Positions 61,475-64,000 of a stretch of 64,000 nucleotides of DNA are shown piece after piece. The translations under genes and the position numbers were made by a program. The notes beneath the pieces were generated by a model. It had not been told where the DNA came from. It saw nothing but the letters and a program-made list of their open reading frames with translations, and made no database searches. The DNA is from Actinomyces sp. ZJ308 (lineage in GTDB: Bacteria; Actinomycetota; Actinomycetes; Actinomycetales; Actinomycetaceae): contig NZ_JAAIJY010000004.1 in the NCBI RefSeq assembly GCF_011752065.1, positions 124,001 to 188,000 of the forward strand. The letters run 5' to 3'. Position 1 is the stretch's first letter. Every line of letters starts with the position of its first letter.

Positions 61475-62086
61475 ATGATCCGAGTGATGCTGGCCGATGA
61501 CCAGGCGATGGTGCGCGGGGCGCTGGCCGCGCTGCTCGCCCTGGAGACCGACATCGAGGTCGTCGCTCAGGTCGGCAACGGGGACGAGGTGCTTCCCGTC
61601 GCACGCGAGCACCGGCCCGACGTCGTCCTCATGGACGTCGACATGCCCGGCACCGACGGGCTCACCGCCACCGCGGCGCTCCTGGAGCAGCTGCCGGCCA
61701 CGAGGGTCCTCATCGTCACGACCTTCGGCCGCCCCGGATTCCTGCGGCGCGCCATCCAGTCGGGGGCCCACGGGTTCGTCGTCAAGGACGCCCCGGCCTC
61801 CGATCTGGCCGAGTCGGTGCGTCGGATCCATGCGGGACTGCGCGTCGTGGACCCGGCGCTGGCCGCCGACTCGCTCGTGTTCGGCGACTCCCCCTTGACC
61901 GCTCGGGAGACCGAGGTGCTTCAGGCCGCCGCTGACGGCGCCACCGTCGCCGAGGTCGCCCGGCGAGTTCATCTCTCCGAGGGCACCACCCGCAACCACC
62001 TGTCCCAGGCCATGGCCAAGACCGATGCGCCCACCCGGGCAGCGGCAGTCCACATCGCCGCGCAGAAGGGCTGGATCATTCAGTAG
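61475..62086 (+). CDS. NarL/LuxR-type response regulator, cassette 2
   Basis: A 203-residue regulator, the same length as its cassette 1 paralogue. The receiver has VMLADDQAMVRGALAALL, phospho-acceptor Asp54 in VVLMDVDMPGTDGLTA, IVTTFGRPGFLRR and FVVKDAPAS. The LuxR domain has LTARETEVLQAAADGATVAEVARRVHLSEGTTRNHLSQAMAKT. The recognition helices of the two regulators (EGTVRNYLSSAI and EGTTRNHLSQAM) are nearly the same, fitting the related DNA elements. The ATG follows AACGGAG. Confidence 0.93.
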   Translation: MIRVMLADDQAMVRGALAALLALETDIEVVAQVGNGDEVLPVAREHRPDVVLMDVDMPGTDGLTATAALLEQLPATRVLIVTTFGRPGFLRRAIQSGAHGFVVKDAPASDLAESVRRIHAGLRVVDPALAADSLVFGDSPLTARETEVLQAAADGATVAEVARRVHLSEGTTRNHLSQAMAKTDAPTRAAAVHIAAQKGWIIQ

Positions 62087-62135
62087 CACTGAATGACCGG
62101 TCACGACCGGTGCTGAAAGACTCCGGCCGGTCACG

Positions 62136-62184
62136 ACGCCTCCGGCCGCCCGCGCTCTGGTACGAGGCGGGCAGCCGGAGGCGT
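62136..62184. terminator. Long hairpin between convergent regulator and ftsY genes
   Basis: Two 18-base arms (62136-62153 and 62167-62184) are complementary except for one position, with a 13-base loop. It lies in the 122-base space between convergent genes, so it can serve as a terminator in both directions. There is no U-tract. Confidence 0.55.
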
Positions 62185-62208
62185 TGTGCAGTGGTGGAGC
62201 CGGGCTCG

Positions 62209-63378
62209 TCAGCCCAGCAGCGCGTCGACGAAGCCCTCGGGGTCGAAGGGGGCCAGGTCGTCGGCCCCCTCCCCCAGGCCCACGAGCTTGACGGGCACGC
62301 CCAGCTCCCTCTGGACGGTGACGACGATGCCGCCCTTGGCGGTGCCGTCGAGCTTGGTGAGCACAATGCCGGTGATGCCGACCGCCTCGGAGAAGACCTG
62401 GGCCTGGCGCATGCCGTTCTGGCCGGTGGTGGCGTCCAGGACCAGGAGGATCTCGCCGACGGGGGCGATCTTCTCCATGACGCGCTTGATCTTGCCCAAC
62501 TCATCCATGAGCCCGGCCTTGTTCTGCAGGCGCCCGGCGGTGTCGACGACGACGACGTCCGTACCCTGGTCGGCGGCCTGGCGGGCGGCGTCGTAGGCGA
62601 CGGAGGCGGGGTCGGCGCCCTCCTTCTCTGAGCGCACGACGTCGACGCCGACGCGCTCGCCCCAGGTGGTCAGCTGCTCGGCGGCGGCGGCGCGGAAGGT
62701 GTCGGCCGCGCCCAGGACGATGGTCTTGTCCTGGGCCACCAGGACACGGGCGAGCTTGCCGCAGGTGGTGGTCTTGCCGGTGCCGTTGACGCCCACCATG
62801 AGGATGGCGGCCGCCGGCACGCCCTGGGCGCCGTCGGCCGGGGTGGGGCGCTCCAGGTTGAGGGATCGGTCCAGGGTGGGGTCGACGAGCTTGAGCAGCT
62901 CGGCGCGCAGGACGGTGCGCACGGCCTCGGGGTCGGAGGTTCCCAGGACCTTGGCCTGGGTGCGCAGCTCGTCCATGAGGGAGGTGGTCACCTCGATGCC
63001 GAGGTCGGAGGTGAGCAGGGTGTCCTCGATCTCCTCCCAGTCCTCCTCGGTCAGGTCACCGCGGGACAGGACGGACAGGACCGCCTTGCCGAAGCCTCCT
63101 GCGCCGGCCAGGCGGGCACGCAGGCGCTGCATGCGGCCGGGGATGGACTCGGGGGACTCCAGCGTGGCGGCACGTTCCGCACCCGCCTCGGCCTCAGGGG
63201 ACTCCTCGCCCGGGGGCTCCTCCCCCTCCTCGGAGGGCAGGAGGTCCTCAACGGACATCGGCTTGTGGGCGCTGACCTCGTCGGGGACCTGTCCCCTCCG
63301 CCTGCCCGCGTAGAGCCACAGGCCTCCGCCGACGACGATGATCAGGATGATGCCGAGAACGATGAGGATCGGTTCCAT
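62209..63378 (-). CDS. ftsY: Signal recognition particle receptor FtsY
   Basis: Membrane receptor for the Ffh-ribosome complex. The 389-residue protein starts at ATG 63378 with a membrane helix (EPILIVLGIILIIVVGGGLWLY), then an acidic linker rich in Glu, then the NG domain: DWEEIEDTLLTSDLGIEVT, GVNGTGKTTTCGKLARVL, AADTFRAAAAEQL, VDTAGRLQNKAGLMDEL, TKLDGTAKGGIVV, and a C-terminal GEGADDLAPFDPEGFVDALLG. It is 4.2 kb from ffh because of cassette 2. The usual smc neighbour is not seen within the window. Confidence 0.95.
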   Translation of the reverse strand: MEPILIVLGIILIIVVGGGLWLYAGRRRGQVPDEVSAHKPMSVEDLLPSEEGEEPPGEESPEAEAGAERAATLESPESIPGRMQRLRARLAGAGGFGKAVLSVLSRGDLTEEDWEEIEDTLLTSDLGIEVTTSLMDELRTQAKVLGTSDPEAVRTVLRAELLKLVDPTLDRSLNLERPTPADGAQGVPAAAILMVGVNGTGKTTTCGKLARVLVAQDKTIVLGAADTFRAAAAEQLTTWGERVGVDVVRSEKEGADPASVAYDAARQAADQGTDVVVVDTAGRLQNKAGLMDELGKIKRVMEKIAPVGEILLVLDATTGQNGMRQAQVFSEAVGITGIVLTKLDGTAKGGIVVTVQRELGVPVKLVGLGEGADDLAPFDPEGFVDALLG

Positions 63379-63487
63379 AGACCCATCATGCCCGATAGCG
63401 GGCCCCCTGCGGCAGAGTCGTTCGCCTCCGGCCGCCTCTGGCCGGCAGGGAGCTATGGGAATCGCCTGCGGCGCACCAAGTCGTGAC

Positions 63488-63527
63488 AATAAAAATACCT
63501 GCGGCACGCCAACAGGTGTGCCGCAGG
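63488..63527 (-). terminator. Rho-independent terminator upstream of ftsY
   Basis: On the minus strand CCTGCGGCAC and GTGCCGCAGG (63527-63498) form a perfect 10-bp stem with a 10-base loop, followed directly by TATTTTTATT. It is the clearest factor-independent terminator in the window. It would stop transcription from the gene at the right edge before ftsY. Confidence 0.8.
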
Positions 63528-63676
63528 ACGAGTAGGACCATGGTCCTGAACATCAATATCCCCGGAAGGACGCAAGCTGCCCATAATCACGACGAGAAGA
63601 GTCAGGGATGCGGACAGGATGGCGATCTCTCAGGACCAGGACTTTATCCAGGGATCGACACCCGACCCCAATGAGC

Positions 63677-63707
63677 CGTGAAAATAATGGGGAGCATAGT
63701 TTTCACG
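63677..63707. repeat. Perfect 8-bp inverted repeat
   Basis: CGTGAAAA and TTTTCACG are separated by 15 bases, 18 bases past the stop of the edge gene. It is a possible transcript end or binding site. The 346-base gap 63379-63724 is richer in A and T than average; I saw no gene and no convincing ftsY promoter in it. Confidence 0.4.
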
Positions 63708-63724
63708 AATCAGGTCGGCGCACC

Positions 63725-64000
63725 TCAGCCCTGAGTCTGGGACAGCCCGCTGGCAGCCGGCTCATGCACCTGGCCGCGACGCCGCGAACCGACCGACCCC
63801 CGAGTCCTCTCCCTGGCGTCCATCGCCTTCTCGACGACGCCGACCAGGCCGCCGAAGCCCTCCGTCCCGACGTAGGGCTCAGGCCCCTCGCGCGTCATGA
63901 GATCGGTCAGACGAACCTCCTGGGGCACGACCTCGACCTCAACGTCTTGCTCCTCCTGGCGCACCTCCTGAGCGTTGCGGACCAGGCCGCGAATACGGGA
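63725..64000 (-). CDS. C-terminal end of an unidentified protein (cut by the window edge)
   Basis: The frame is open to the window edge, so only the last 91 residues are seen. They are hydrophilic: an acidic stretch around QDVEVEVVPQEV, then LTDLMTREGPEPYVGTEGFGGLVGVVEKAMDAR and a basic, low-complexity end. There is no transmembrane segment. It does not look like the C-terminus of SMC, which precedes ftsY in many actinobacteria. It ends before an inverted repeat and a strong terminator. I do not recognise it. Confidence 0.45.
   Translation of the reverse strand, partial: SRIRGLVRNAQEVRQEEQDVEVEVVPQEVRLTDLMTREGPEPYVGTEGFGGLVGVVEKAMDARERTRGSVGSRRRGQVHEPAASGLSQTQG

Noticed and set aside
63483-63674. 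A short plus-strand frame across the terminator upstream of ftsY
   Set aside because: It spans the minus-strand terminator hairpin and has no credible start signal.
1-64000. tRNA, rRNA, CRISPR arrays or insertion sequences
   Set aside because: I looked for cloverleaf-like stretches, regular repeat-spacer patterns and transposase motifs and saw none that I could support by eye.

Overview
The window is about 64 kb of high-GC DNA from an actinobacterium, most likely Actinomyces or a close relative. This rests on gene order and protein features, not on a database search. Conserved genes lie mostly on the minus strand in the order known from mycobacteria and Streptomyces: ribF, truB, rbfA, infB, ylxR, nusA, rimP, proS; then a GNAT gene, ispG, rseP, dxr, rlmN, cdsA, frr, pyrH, tsf, rpsB; then xerC, dprA, comM, yraN, a DUF2469 gene, rnhB, lepB, rplS, lepB, trmD, rimM, khpA, rpsP, ffh and ftsY. 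Many neighbours overlap by four bases (ATGA or GTGA), which suggests coupled translation.

Accessory genes sit between these blocks, mostly on the plus strand. At 1.2-4.5 kb is a two-gene FtsX-type ABC exporter behind a consensus-like promoter and a perfect palindromic operator. At 4.6-4.9 kb is a small Cys/His-tipped protein. At 17.1-21.4 kb four overlapping genes encode the lower mevalonate pathway (mevalonate kinase, diphosphomevalonate decarboxylase, phosphomevalonate kinase, type 2 IPP isomerase), only 3 kb from the MEP-pathway genes ispG and dxr. A TctA-like carrier with a tiny membrane partner lies between them. At 36-41 kb are a serine hydrolase, an ArsR regulator, a DMT exporter and an FHA-like protein, with a long palindrome in the control region.

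The right-hand part carries two paralogous cassettes, each an ABC-2 exporter plus a DesK/NarL-type two-component system (51.9-55.8 and 58.3-62.1 kb), on either side of ffh. Both have a related 28-bp element ending exactly 43 bases before the first start codon. This is the clearest candidate for an undescribed regulatory circuit in the window.

Other points are a TrmD-acetyltransferase fusion, two signal peptidase I genes flanking rplS, a probable leaderless proS, helically phased repeats between rimP and a ferritin-like lipoprotein gene, and an M23 protein lacking a canonical metal-binding His. I saw no tRNA, rRNA, CRISPR array, insertion sequence or phage gene. The left edge falls at the end of ribF; the right edge cuts an unidentified minus-strand frame.
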